Assembly (NCBI GenBank): GCA_014650475.1
Contig: BMVA01000025.1
Span: forward strand, 30,451 to 94,450
DNA length: 64,000 bases
Reading direction: 5' to 3'
From: Streptomyces albogriseolus
GTDB taxonomy: Bacteria; Actinomycetota; Actinomycetes; Streptomycetales; Streptomycetaceae
The notes under the pieces: generated by a model
Told to the model about the DNA's origin: nothing
What the model saw: the letters and a program-made list of their open reading frames with translations, nothing else
The model's database searches: none
Shown: positions 25,614 to 32,810 of the stretch, piece by piece
How the letters are laid out: every line of letters starts with the position of its first letter
How positions within the stretch are numbered: position 1 is the first letter of the stretch
Translations under genes and position numbers: made by a program

Positions 25614-25704
25614 TGGTCCGCGCCGATGAGCTGGGCCCGGTCCCCGAGTCAGCAGCTCCGCCCGCACCACGACACGCACCACCGTCAGCGAAGGGACCGG
25701 GGGC

Positions 25705-26505
25705 ATGCACGCGCGCGAGGAGTTCGAGGAACCCGAGCCGACGGGATCCGGTACCCGCGACCGGCCGCCGCTCGTCCGCGAACTGCTGCTGGTGGCCGGC
25801 CTGTTCCTCGTCTACAAGCTGGGACGGCAGCTCGCGGCCGGCCACACCGCCGAGGCGTACCGCAACGGCCGCGAGGTCTGGGACCTGGAGCGGGCGCTGC
25901 ACCTCCCCGGCGAGGGAGCGGTGCAGTCCTCGCTGCTGCACGGCGACACGCTCGTCCAGCTCGCCAACACCTACTACGCGGTCGTCCACTTCCCCGCCAC
26001 CGCGGCCTTCCTGGTCTGGCTCTACCTGCGCCGCCCCGGCCACTACGTCTGGGCCCGGCGCGCGCTGGCGGCGGTCACCGCGGCCGCGCTGGTGCTGCAC
26101 CTGACGTACCCGCTGGCTCCGCCGCGGCTGCTGCCCGCGACGGGCCTGGTGGACACGGCGCGGCTGTACGGGCCGTCGGTCTACGGACCGCCCGACGCCG
26201 ACCAGTTGTCGAACCAGTTCGCGGCGATGCCGTCGCTGCACTTCGGCTGGGCGCTGATGGTGGCGATCGGCCTGACCGCCGTCACGCGGACGGTGTGGCG
26301 GTGGCTGTGGCTGCTGCATCCGCTGGTGACCCTGCTGGTGATCGTGGGAACGGCGAACCACTTCTGGCTGGACGCGCTCGCGGCGGCCGCCCTCCTGGGG
26401 CTCGCCCTCGCGGTGGTGCGCCGGCCGCGGCCCGTCCCGGCGCCGGGGATCGTCCGGCCCAGGCGTCCGGAGCGGCGCCGCGCGCTCGTGGGGGCGAGCC
26501 GATGA
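25705..26505 (+). CDS. PAP2-family membrane phosphatase (phosphatidic-acid/inositol-phosphoceramide-synthase-like)
   Basis: A 266-residue integral membrane protein with about six hydrophobic segments. The PAP2 phosphatase motifs appear as PSLHFGWAL (motif 2, His) and the NHFWLDALAA block (motif 3, His and Asp), the arrangement of the AUR1/IPC-synthase-like branch that transfers or hydrolyses lipid head groups. AAGGGA precedes the ATG. It overlaps the next gene by 4 bp (ATGA) and is the first gene after the TetR operator array, so it should be repressed by that TetR. A role in lipid remodelling or polyprenyl-phosphate recycling is plausible but not shown. Confidence 0.88.
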   Translation: MHAREEFEEPEPTGSGTRDRPPLVRELLLVAGLFLVYKLGRQLAAGHTAEAYRNGREVWDLERALHLPGEGAVQSSLLHGDTLVQLANTYYAVVHFPATAAFLVWLYLRRPGHYVWARRALAAVTAAALVLHLTYPLAPPRLLPATGLVDTARLYGPSVYGPPDADQLSNQFAAMPSLHFGWALMVAIGLTAVTRTVWRWLWLLHPLVTLLVIVGTANHFWLDALAAAALLGLALAVVRRPRPVPAPGIVRPRRPERRRALVGASR

Positions 26506-27599
26506 GCGCCCTGCTGGTCGCGGTCCCGCTCTCCCTGGTCTCGGCCGTCGCCTACGCCTTCGCCGCCGTGACACAGGCCCGGCTGGCCACCCGCGGCTCC
26601 GGCGCCGGGGCGCTGCGGCTGCTCGGCAGCGGCGCCTGGTGGGGCGCGGTCAGCCTGAACGCGGCGGCCGCGCTGCTGCACGTCGTGGCCCTGAAGTACG
26701 GCCCGCTGACCGTGGTCCAGCCGCTGGGCGCGCTCACCCTGGTCGCCGCGGTGCCGCTGGGCGCGCGGACGGCGGGGCGGCCGGTGAGCGCCGTGGAGTG
26801 GCGCGGCACCGCCCTGACGCTGGCCGGCCTGGCGGTCGTCCTCGCCACGGCATCCGCACCGGCGCCGGACGACGTGCTGAGCGTGCCGGAGGCGCTGGCC
26901 GTCGCGGGCGGTACGGCGTCCCTGGTCGGCCTGCTGTCCCGGCCCGGCACCCGTCCGGGCCTGCGTCACGCGACCGCGTCGGGCATCGCGTCGGGGGTCG
27001 CCTCCGCGCTGACCCAGACGGTGACGGTCGCGGCGACCGACCGCACCGGCCCGCTGCTCGACGTCCGCGTGATCGGTGTGGCGCTGCTGGTCGCCGTCTT
27101 CTCGGCCTGCGGCCTCCTTCTCGCACAGACCGCGTACCGGGGCGGCCTCGGGGCCCCCTTGGCGATGGTCACGCTCGCCAACCCCCTGGCGGCGGCGGTG
27201 ATCGGCCTGGGCCTGCTCGGCGAGCATCTCCGGGGCGGCGCGCCCGGTCTGGCGTTCGGCCTGTTCGGCGCCGCTCTCGCGGCGCGGGGCGTAATCCTGC
27301 TGTCACGGGCCGCCGAGGGGACCTCCGCCGGTCCTGCGGAGGGTCAGGACGAGCCGGGCACGTCTCCGGCGGGGCCACGCACACCGGTCCCGGCGACCAC
27401 GGGCACGTCCGGCTTCCCGCAGTGGACGCCGCCGGTGGCCGCGGAGCCGTACACGCCGAGCCCGTCGGCGGGGGTGCCCCTTCTCCCGCCGGCTCGCGCC
27501 CAGGAGGGCGCGGCACTTCACTCCGCCCGGAGACCCGGGCGGCGGCGGAGACGGCGCCGGTGTCCCGGGCGGAGGGCCGGGGAGCACCGGGCCGCCTGA
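26502..27599 (+). CDS. DMT-superfamily (EamA-like) transporter
   Basis: A 365-residue polytopic protein with about ten hydrophobic helices over residues 1-275, arranged as two EamA-like halves (GPLTVVQPLGALTLVAAVPLG, split at residues 66-86, and GAPLAMVTLANPLAAAVIGL in the second half). The Streptomyces members of this group are annotated as multidrug DMT transporters without known substrates. The C-terminal 90 residues are Pro/Ser/Gly-rich and end in a very Arg-rich tail (RRRRRRR), unusual for the family; the true protein might end earlier if a sequencing shift were present. The start overlaps the PAP2 stop (ATGA). Export of a lipid or drug sensed by the TetR is an inference. Confidence 0.85.
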   Translation: MSALLVAVPLSLVSAVAYAFAAVTQARLATRGSGAGALRLLGSGAWWGAVSLNAAAALLHVVALKYGPLTVVQPLGALTLVAAVPLGARTAGRPVSAVEWRGTALTLAGLAVVLATASAPAPDDVLSVPEALAVAGGTASLVGLLSRPGTRPGLRHATASGIASGVASALTQTVTVAATDRTGPLLDVRVIGVALLVAVFSACGLLLAQTAYRGGLGAPLAMVTLANPLAAAVIGLGLLGEHLRGGAPGLAFGLFGAALAARGVILLSRAAEGTSAGPAEGQDEPGTSPAGPRTPVPATTGTSGFPQWTPPVAAEPYTPSPSAGVPLLPPARAQEGAALHSARRPGRRRRRRRCPGRRAGEHRAA

Positions 27600-27851
27600 A
27601 CCACGCGCGGCGTCAGACGGAGCGTCGGGCCGGTTCGGGCGCCCTCCGGTCGACGGAGGAGCCGGGCCTGCGAGCGGCGGCACGCCGGATCCCGATGGCC
27701 GTCCGAGTCCCCGCGAACGGCCCGTCATCACCTGACCTCGGCCCACCGGGAGGCGCGTCGGTTCAGCCGGAGGGGCGACAGAGCGCGGCGGCGGCGCGGA
27801 CGAGGTCCACGGTCGGGGGTGTCGAAGCACCGTCAGACGTGTTGCGCCCGA
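27600..27851. other. Intergenic stretch without recognised gene
   Basis: About 250 bp between the DMT transporter stop and the first sulfur-cluster operator. A minus-strand ORF (27303-27830) covers it but is Pro/Arg-rich low complexity, overlaps the transporter's tail, and lacks a ribosome-binding site, so I do not call it. I see no clear terminator hairpin. Confidence 0.4.
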
Positions 27852-27862
27852 TCACCATGTGA
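27852..27862. promoter_or_regulatory. Candidate operator TCAC-N3-GTGA, first sulfur unit
   Basis: TCACCATGTGA is an inverted repeat with 4-bp arms, 67 bp before the first leader-peptide start. The identical 11-mer occurs at 31259-31269 ahead of the second leader peptide, supporting a shared regulator. Confidence 0.5.
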
Positions 27863-27875
27863 GACGTTCCCCTCT

Positions 27876-27898
27876 TTTCCTACAGACTTACTAGGAAA
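27876..27898. promoter_or_regulatory. Candidate Rrf2-type operator TTTCCTA-N9-TAGGAAA
   Basis: Perfect 7-bp arms (27876-27882 and 27892-27898) around 9 bp. The inner CCTA-N9-TAGG is repeated with the same spacing at 31330-31346. It lies 31 bp before the first leader-peptide start, in promoter position. The regulator is probably the Rrf2 protein encoded in this unit (inference). Confidence 0.6.
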
Positions 27899-27929
27899 GG
27901 CTTGACGGCGTTCATGGGGGGTGCGCAGC

Positions 27930-28022
27930 ATGAGGGACATGTCCCCTGTGCAGCAGCGACTCGTACGTCGTCGGCATGTCGACTTCGGTCACGTCGTCAG
28001 CGCCGCCTGCTGTCGCGCCTGA
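27930..28022 (+). CDS. Cysteine-containing leader peptide, 30 aa (first sulfur unit)
   Basis: A 30-codon ORF whose C-terminal half reads RRRHVDFGHVVSAACCRA, with two adjacent Cys codons just before the stop. It matches the actinobacterial group of short putative leader peptides with R-H-[VI]-D-x-x-x-V-x-S-A-x-C-R found before sulfur and cysteine genes; cysteine-responsive attenuation has been described for similar uORFs in mycobacteria. A G-rich ribosome-binding site (27916-27920) precedes the ATG; a GTG at 27921 is in frame. The winged-helix regulator starts 105 bp downstream. A stall at the Cys codons would sense low cysteinyl-tRNA (inference). Confidence 0.75.
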   Translation: MRDMSPVQQRLVRRRHVDFGHVVSAACCRA

Positions 28023-28127
28023 AAGCTCGGCCCGTACGACGGCCGTGCACTCCGGCCCCGTTCCCGGCTCGCACGCACCACCCCCGCGTCCGCCGGGACC
28101 CGACACCTTTGACGAGGGACTACCGCC

Positions 28128-28658
28128 ATGACCACGGCACTTCCGCACCCGGCCGCCTCGCTCCGTCCGCTGCCCGACACGCGCCACCTCCACCTGGTGG
28201 CCGACGGGGTGCGGCACGACGCCGAGGACCCCGCGTCCCCGCCGCTCGTCGGCTACCTCCTGCTGGTTCCTCAGGGCACCGATCCCCTGGACCTGTTCGC
28301 GAAGGACCGGCCGCGGCCCGAGTTCCGTCCGGCGGACGACGCCGTCAGGATCGACACCGCGCGCCGCACCGCCGAGGTCGACGGGCGTGAACTCGACCTG
28401 ACGTACCTGGAGTTCGAACTGCTGGCGCACCTCGTACGACGGCCGCACCTCGTGCAGTCGCGCGAGACGCTGGTGGCGGCCGTCTGGGGCTACGACCACG
28501 TCGGCGACGGCCGCACGGTCGACGTCCACGTCGCACGCCTGCGCCGCAAGCTGGGCGCCGCCCACCGGCGCCGGATCGTGACCGTCCGGTCCATCGGCTA
28601 CAAGTACGTCCCCGACCAGCAGGAAAGCCCCCACGCCGCAGCCCGCGGCCGATCCTGA
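28128..28658 (+). CDS. Orphan OmpR-type winged-helix DNA-binding protein (no receiver domain)
   Basis: A 176-residue regulator. The C-terminal half (about 75-165) is a standard OmpR/PhoB winged helix: LDLTYLEFELLAHLVRRP, then TLVAAVWGY, VDVHVARLRRKLG and IVTVRSIGYKYV. The first 70 residues contain no Asp-bearing receiver fold; instead there is a short VGYLLLVPQGTDPLDLF segment. So it is not a typical response regulator and may respond to a metabolite or simply activate constitutively. GAGGG precedes the ATG. It is the first structural gene of the organosulfur unit, 14 bp ahead of the SfnB-like monooxygenase gene, and is a candidate activator binding TCACCATGTGA at both sulfur promoters (inference). 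Confidence 0.85.
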   Translation: MTTALPHPAASLRPLPDTRHLHLVADGVRHDAEDPASPPLVGYLLLVPQGTDPLDLFAKDRPRPEFRPADDAVRIDTARRTAEVDGRELDLTYLEFELLAHLVRRPHLVQSRETLVAAVWGYDHVGDGRTVDVHVARLRRKLGAAHRRRIVTVRSIGYKYVPDQQESPHAAARGRS

Positions 28659-28671
28659 GGAGAGCACCGCC

Positions 28672-29898
28672 ATGTGCCCTGCCGCCGCCGCGCCGACCCG
28701 CCCCGTGTCCCCGGCCGAACCCGTCGCGGACGGCCGGGCGCACTGGCTGCGCGTGGCCCGCGAGACGGCGGACGACCTGGCCACGGACACCGTGGACCGG
28801 GAACAGGCCGGCAAGGCCCCGGTCGACGAGGTGTCCCGGCTGCGCGAGTCGGGTCTGCTGACGCTGACGCCGGCCGGGCCGGGCGGCGGCGGTGCGGACT
28901 GGGACACGGCGTACGCGGTGGTGCGGGAGATCTCCGCGGCCGACGGCGCCATCGGACAGCTCCTCGGGTCCCACTACTTCCTGTCGTGGAGCGCCCGGTT
29001 CTTCGGGGACCCGGAGACGGCCCGGCGGACGGTGGAGCGCTCCGCGGCCGGACAGTGGTGCTGGGGCGGCGGGTTCGCCCCGCAGGACCCGCCGTTGACG
29101 CTGTCCCGCACCTCCCGCGGCCTGGTGCTCGGCGGCCGCCAGAGCTACCCGACCGGGGTGCTGGTGGCCGACCGTCTCGCCGTGCGGGCGGTGCGGGAGG
29201 ACACCGGCGAACCCCTGGCCGTGACGGTGGACCCGGCCCGCCGGGGCGTGGTGGTCGACGCGGCCGGCGACACCTTCGGGCAGCGGCTCGCGGGCGGCGG
29301 CAGCGTGGAGCTCGACGCCGTGCCGGTGGGCGCCGACGACGTCCTGGGCTCGCTGTCGGGGGACGAGGACCTGGTCCCCAGGACCGCCCTGGCCGCGCCC
29401 GTCGGCCGGCTGTTCTCGGTGCAGCTGCTGCTCGGCATGGCCGAGGGGGTGCTGGCCGAGGTGCGCGAGTACAGCAGGGCGGGGCACCGCCCGTGGCAGC
29501 CCGTCCCGTCCGCCGGCGCGCCCGACGACCCGCAGGTGCTCACCGCGTACGGCGAGCTGACCGTGCTCGCCCGCTCCGCGTCCGCGCTGTGCGACCAGGC
29601 CCTGGACGCCGTGCGGCGGGGGCTGGAGCGCGGCGAGGAGCTGACGTACGACGAGTACGCGGACGTCTCCGCGCTGGTGTCCATGGCCGAGACGGCGGCC
29701 GCCCGGGCCGCGCAGGAGTCCGCCACCCGCGCGCTCGACATCGTCGGCCCGCGCTCGGCGTCCGCGCGGCTGGGTTTCGACCGGTTCTGGCGCAACGCCC
29801 GGACCCACACCCTGTACGAGCCCGTCGCGCACCGGCTGCGTGACGTCGGGGACTACTTCCTCAACGGCGCCCACCCCCCGTTCGTCCTGCCCGCCTGA
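28672..29898 (+). CDS. SfnB-like flavin-dependent organosulfur monooxygenase (acyl-CoA dehydrogenase fold)
   Basis: A 408-residue member of the acyl-CoA-dehydrogenase-fold FMN monooxygenases (SfnB/DszC branch), which attack C-S bonds or sulfones with FMNH2 from a separate reductase. Recognisable blocks are DGAIGQLLGSHYFLSW, GRQSYPTGVLVADRLAV, GRLFSVQLLLGMAEGVLAE (starting about 243), and the C-terminal RALDIVGPRSAS with NARTHTLYEPV. The acyl-CoA dehydrogenase catalytic Glu is not needed in this branch. GAGGAGAG precedes the ATG. Position between a winged-helix regulator and a TauE exporter, in a cluster with SsuABC, supports a role in sulfur scavenging from sulfones or sulfonates; the exact substrate is unknown. 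Confidence 0.85.
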   Translation: MCPAAAAPTRPVSPAEPVADGRAHWLRVARETADDLATDTVDREQAGKAPVDEVSRLRESGLLTLTPAGPGGGGADWDTAYAVVREISAADGAIGQLLGSHYFLSWSARFFGDPETARRTVERSAAGQWCWGGGFAPQDPPLTLSRTSRGLVLGGRQSYPTGVLVADRLAVRAVREDTGEPLAVTVDPARRGVVVDAAGDTFGQRLAGGGSVELDAVPVGADDVLGSLSGDEDLVPRTALAAPVGRLFSVQLLLGMAEGVLAEVREYSRAGHRPWQPVPSAGAPDDPQVLTAYGELTVLARSASALCDQALDAVRRGLERGEELTYDEYADVSALVSMAETAAARAAQESATRALDIVGPRSASARLGFDRFWRNARTHTLYEPVAHRLRDVGDYFLNGAHPPFVLPA

Positions 29899-29928
29899 CC
29901 CCTCGGGGACCGTATCCAAGGACATGTC

Positions 29929-30711
29929 GTGACCTGGTCCACCGGACTCGCCGGACTGGCCGCGGGCCTGGTCATCTCGGTGGCGACCACGCCCGCGGGG
30001 GTGTCCGGCGCGGTGTTCCTGCTGCCGGTGCAGCTCAGCGTCCTCGGGGTGCCGAGCCCCGCGGTCACGCCGACGAACCTGCTGTTCAACGTGGTGGCCG
30101 GGCCCGGCGCGCTGCTGCGGCACCACCGCGCCGGCCTGCTGCGCGACCCGCTGACCCGCCGTCTGGTGAGCGGCACCCTGCCCGGTGTGGTCGTGGGCGC
30201 CGCCGTGCGGGTGTTCGCCGTACCCGGGGCCACCGTCTTCCGGCTGCTGATCGCCGTCCTGCTGGTGCCGCTCGGGCTGTGGCTCGTCCGGCGCACGGTG
30301 AGACCCGCCCGTCCCGCCGGGAGCGCGGAGCCGTCGCCGCGCGCCGTGACCGGGCTGGCCCTGGCGGTCGGCGTCGTCGGCGGGGTGTACGGCATCGGCG
30401 GCGGCTCGCTGCTCGGGCCGCTGCTGGCCGGGCTGGGCATGTCCGTCGCACGGGTGGCGCCGGCGGCGCTGGCCTCGACCTTCGTCACCTCGGTGGCGGG
30501 CGCGGCCGCCTTCGCGCTGCTGTCCCTGGCGGGCGCCGGCGACGTGGACCCGGACTGGTACCTGGGACTGGCCTGCGGGCTGGGCGGGCTGATCGGCGGG
30601 TATCTCGGCGCGCGGCTCCAGTCTCGCCTGCCCGAGACCGGGCTGCGTCTGCTGCTGGGCTCCCTCGCCACCGCGGTGGGCGTCCTTTACGCCGTGCAGG
30701 CGCTGGGCTGA
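29929..30711 (+). CDS. TauE/SafE-family sulfite/sulfonate exporter
   Basis: A 260-residue membrane protein with about eight helices in two halves (N-terminal GLVISVATTPAGVSGAVFLL; C-terminal GVYGIGGGSLLGPLLAGLG), the family pattern of glycine-rich TauE/SafE transporters that export sulfite, sulfoacetate or other C-S breakdown products. AAGGA precedes the GTG. It is 30 bp behind the monooxygenase gene, consistent with removal of toxic sulfite released by desulfonation. Direction and substrate are inferred from the family and context. Confidence 0.88.
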   Translation: MTWSTGLAGLAAGLVISVATTPAGVSGAVFLLPVQLSVLGVPSPAVTPTNLLFNVVAGPGALLRHHRAGLLRDPLTRRLVSGTLPGVVVGAAVRVFAVPGATVFRLLIAVLLVPLGLWLVRRTVRPARPAGSAEPSPRAVTGLALAVGVVGGVYGIGGGSLLGPLLAGLGMSVARVAPAALASTFVTSVAGAAAFALLSLAGAGDVDPDWYLGLACGLGGLIGGYLGARLQSRLPETGLRLLLGSLATAVGVLYAVQALG

Positions 30712-30763
30712 CCGCCGGTTCAGCGGCCCCGACCGCGGGTGGAGGGCGGCGCGGGCCGTGCGG

Positions 30764-30769
30764 GATAAT
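30764..30769 (+). promoter_or_regulatory. -10 box for a probable leaderless rrf2 transcript
   Basis: GATAAT lies 6 bp before the Rrf2 ATG (30776), so transcription would begin at or next to the start codon. No ribosome-binding site is seen, fitting leaderless translation, which is common in actinobacteria. No clear -35 box. Confidence 0.4.
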
Positions 30770-30775
30770 GTCGGC

Positions 30776-31234
30776 ATGCGGATCTCAGCCAGGGCGGACT
30801 ACGCGGTACGCGCCGCGCTGCAACTCGCGTCGTCCGGGGACGGCGGGCCGCTCAAGGCCGAGGCGATCGCCGACGCGCAGGACATCCCGCACAAGTTCCT
30901 GGAGAGCATCCTCAACGACATGCGGCGGGGCGGGCTCGTGGTGAGCCAGCGCGGCGGGAACGGCGGGTACCGGCTGGCGAAGCCCGCCGACGCGATCAGC
31001 ATCGCCGACGTCATCCGCGTCGTGGAGGGTCCGCTGGTCTCGGTGCGCGGCGTCCGCCCGCCCGAGCTGTCCTACTCCGGTCCCGCCGAGTCGCTGCTGC
31101 CGCTGTGGATCGCGCTGCGGTCGAACGTGCGCCAGATCCTGGAGGGTGTGTCCCTCGCCGATGTGGCGTCGTCCCAACTCCCGGCCGGGGTGGCCGCGTT
31201 GGCGGACGCCCCGAAGGCCTGGGTGAATCCCTGA
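30776..31234 (+). CDS. Rrf2-family transcriptional regulator without cysteines (CymR-like)
   Basis: A 152-residue Rrf2 regulator starting MRISARADYAVRAALQLAS, with recognition-helix region IPHKFLESILNDMRRGGLV and the wing SQRGGNGGYRLAKP. Rrf2 proteins that bind Fe-S (IscR, NsrR, RsrR) have three Cys in the middle; this one has no Cys at all, so it should sense by protein or ligand, as CymR does in cysteine regulation. The ATG at 30776 is the family start, not the ATG at 30758. It follows the TauE gene and precedes the second leader peptide. Likely represses both sulfur units at CCTA-N9-TAGG (inference). Confidence 0.9.
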   Translation: MRISARADYAVRAALQLASSGDGGPLKAEAIADAQDIPHKFLESILNDMRRGGLVVSQRGGNGGYRLAKPADAISIADVIRVVEGPLVSVRGVRPPELSYSGPAESLLPLWIALRSNVRQILEGVSLADVASSQLPAGVAALADAPKAWVNP

Positions 31235-31258
31235 TTCCGGCCGCCGACCAGGTGTTTC

Positions 31259-31269
31259 TCACCATGTGA
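31259..31269. promoter_or_regulatory. Candidate operator TCAC-N3-GTGA, second sulfur unit
   Basis: Same 11-mer as at 27852-27862; here the arms extend to CTCAC/GTGAG (31258-31270). It starts 115 bp before the second leader peptide. Confidence 0.5.
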
Positions 31270-31290
31270 GCGAACGGCGTCCATCATATG

Positions 31291-31320
31291 AGCAGCCTCT
31301 TGGGGCAGGGGCTGCTTTCT
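31291..31320 (+). terminator. Terminator hairpin after rrf2
   Basis: AGCAGCC (31291-31297) pairs with GGCTGCT (31310-31316), followed by TTTCT. It sits 56 bp after the rrf2 stop and separates the first sulfur unit from the ssu promoter. Confidence 0.6.
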
Positions 31321-31326
31321 GCCACG

Positions 31327-31358
31327 ATCCCTAGCAGTCAGGTAGGAAAACTAGGGAT
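31327..31358. promoter_or_regulatory. Candidate Rrf2-type operator ahead of second leader peptide
   Basis: It contains CCTA-N9-TAGG (31330-31346) with the same spacing as at 27879-27895, followed by AAA. It is nested in a larger inverted repeat, ATCCCTAG (31327-31334) and CTAGGGAT (31351-31358). It ends 15 bp before the leader-peptide start. Confidence 0.6.
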
Positions 31359-31373
31359 CCACAGGGGGTGGCC

Positions 31374-31475
31374 ATGACCGCGCGTCCGTTCGACGTCGCC
31401 GCACGCCTCCTGCTGACCTCGCGCCGCCACATCGACTTCGGCCGCACGTCCAGCGCCATCTGTCGGCCGGCCTGA
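31374..31475 (+). CDS. Cysteine-containing leader peptide, 33 aa (ssu unit)
   Basis: A 33-codon ORF ending SRRHIDFGRTSSAICRPA, with one Cys codon three codons before the end. It shares the R-R-H-[VI]-D-F-G-x-x-x-S-A-x-C-R block with the leader peptide at 27930-28022. GGGGGTG precedes the ATG. The 190-bp gap to ssuA is long and C-rich and could fold into alternative attenuator structures. Expected to couple ssu transport expression to cysteine supply (inference from similar actinobacterial uORFs). Confidence 0.78.
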   Translation: MTARPFDVAARLLLTSRRHIDFGRTSSAICRPA

Positions 31476-31665
31476 GGCCCCGCCGGAACCGCGCCCGCGG
31501 CCGTCCGCGCCTTCAGCCCGCTCACCCCGCACCGCACCCGCACACCGGACACGGCCGCCTCCCGTCCCCGCGAGGCAGGCCCGACGGCCGTGCGGGCGGA
31601 CGCCCCTGAGCACACGCCGTACGCCGGCATCGTCCCGAAACGCCCTTTCCCGAGAGGACACCTCT

Positions 31666-32772
31666 GTGTCTGCCGCACGACCGCTCACCCTCCTGCGCAC
31701 CGTCGCCGCCCTGGCGGCCCTCCCGCTCCTGCTCACCGCCTGCGGCTACGGTTCCGACGCCGAGGACGACGCCCCGCAGGCCGAGGTCGCGGCGGACGCG
31801 AAGAAGCTCTCCGCCTCCGAGGTGAAGATCGGCTACTTCCCGAACCTCACGCACGCCACCGCCCTGGTCGGCGTGCAGGAGGGCCTGCTCCAGAAGGAGC
31901 TGGGCGGCACCAGGATCAAGGCGTCGACGTTCAACGCCGGTCCGTCCGAGATCGAGGCGCTGAACGCCGGGTCCATCGACATCGGCTGGATCGGCCCCTC
32001 CCCGTCCATCAACGGCTACACCAAGTCGGCCGGCAAGAACCTGCGCATCATCAGCGGTTCGGCCTCCGGCGGCGTGAAGCTCGTGGTGAACCCGGACAAG
32101 ATCAAGACCTTGGACGACCTCAAGGGCAAGAAGATCGCCACCCCGCAGCTCGGCAACACCCAGGACGTGGCGTTCCTGCACTGGATCGCCGAGAAGGGCT
32201 GGAAGGTCGACGCCCAGAGCGGCAAGGGCGACGTGTCCGTGGTGCGCACCGAGAACAAGATCACCCCGGACGCCTACAGGTCCGGCTCCGTGGACGGCGC
32301 CTGGGTGCCCGAGCCCACCGCCTCCAAGCTGGTCGCGGACGGCGCGAAGGTGCTGCTCGACGAGTCCGACATCTGGCCGGACAAGAAGTTCGTGATCACC
32401 AACATCATCGTGTCGCAGACCTTCCTCGAGGAGCACCCGGACGTCGTCGAGGCCGTGCTGCGCGGCTCGGTGAAGACCAACGCGTGGATCAACGCCCACC
32501 CGGACGAGGCCAAGGCGTCCGCGAACAAGGCGCTGGAGAAGCTGTCCGGCAAGGCCCTGCCGGCCGAGGTCCTGAACCCGGCGTGGGAGTCCATCACCTT
32601 CCTCGACGACCCGCTGGCCTCCACCCTCGACGCCCAGGCGGCGCACGCGGTGTCGGCCGGTCTGCTGGAGAAGCCCGACCTGAAGGGCATCTACGACCTC
32701 GAGCCGCTGAACAAGGTCCTCAAGGCCGAGGGCAGGCCCGAGGTCGACGACGCCGGGCTCGGCGTCCGCTGA
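31666..32772 (+). CDS. ssuA: Aliphatic sulfonate/organosulfur ABC transporter, substrate-binding lipoprotein
   Basis: A 368-residue lipoprotein: signal peptide with lipobox LLTAC (Cys26), then an SsuA/TauA/ThiY-type periplasmic-binding fold. Typical blocks are VKIGYFPNLTHATALVG, the DIGWIGPSPSINGY substrate loop and GKKIATPQLGNTQDVAFLHW. The GTG is preceded by GAGAGGA. It heads ssuABC and follows a Cys leader peptide. The family imports sulfonates, taurine or sulfate esters; the ligand is not fixed by sequence, so the ssu name reflects context with SfnB and TauE. Confidence 0.88.
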   Translation: MSAARPLTLLRTVAALAALPLLLTACGYGSDAEDDAPQAEVAADAKKLSASEVKIGYFPNLTHATALVGVQEGLLQKELGGTRIKASTFNAGPSEIEALNAGSIDIGWIGPSPSINGYTKSAGKNLRIISGSASGGVKLVVNPDKIKTLDDLKGKKIATPQLGNTQDVAFLHWIAEKGWKVDAQSGKGDVSVVRTENKITPDAYRSGSVDGAWVPEPTASKLVADGAKVLLDESDIWPDKKFVITNIIVSQTFLEEHPDVVEAVLRGSVKTNAWINAHPDEAKASANKALEKLSGKALPAEVLNPAWESITFLDDPLASTLDAQAAHAVSAGLLEKPDLKGIYDLEPLNKVLKAEGRPEVDDAGLGVR

Positions 32773-32810
32773 CCCGTCCTCGATCCGACGAGACCCAGGA
32801 GGTGACGACC

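Noticed and set aside
27303-27830. Minus-strand ORF overlapping the DMT transporter tail and the following gap
   Set aside because: Pro/Arg/Gly low complexity with no motif and no ribosome-binding site; the plus-strand transporter reading is better supported, though its Arg-rich tail is odd.
28128-28658. Typical two-component response regulator
   Set aside because: There is no receiver domain or phospho-acceptor Asp; only the OmpR-type DNA-binding half is present.
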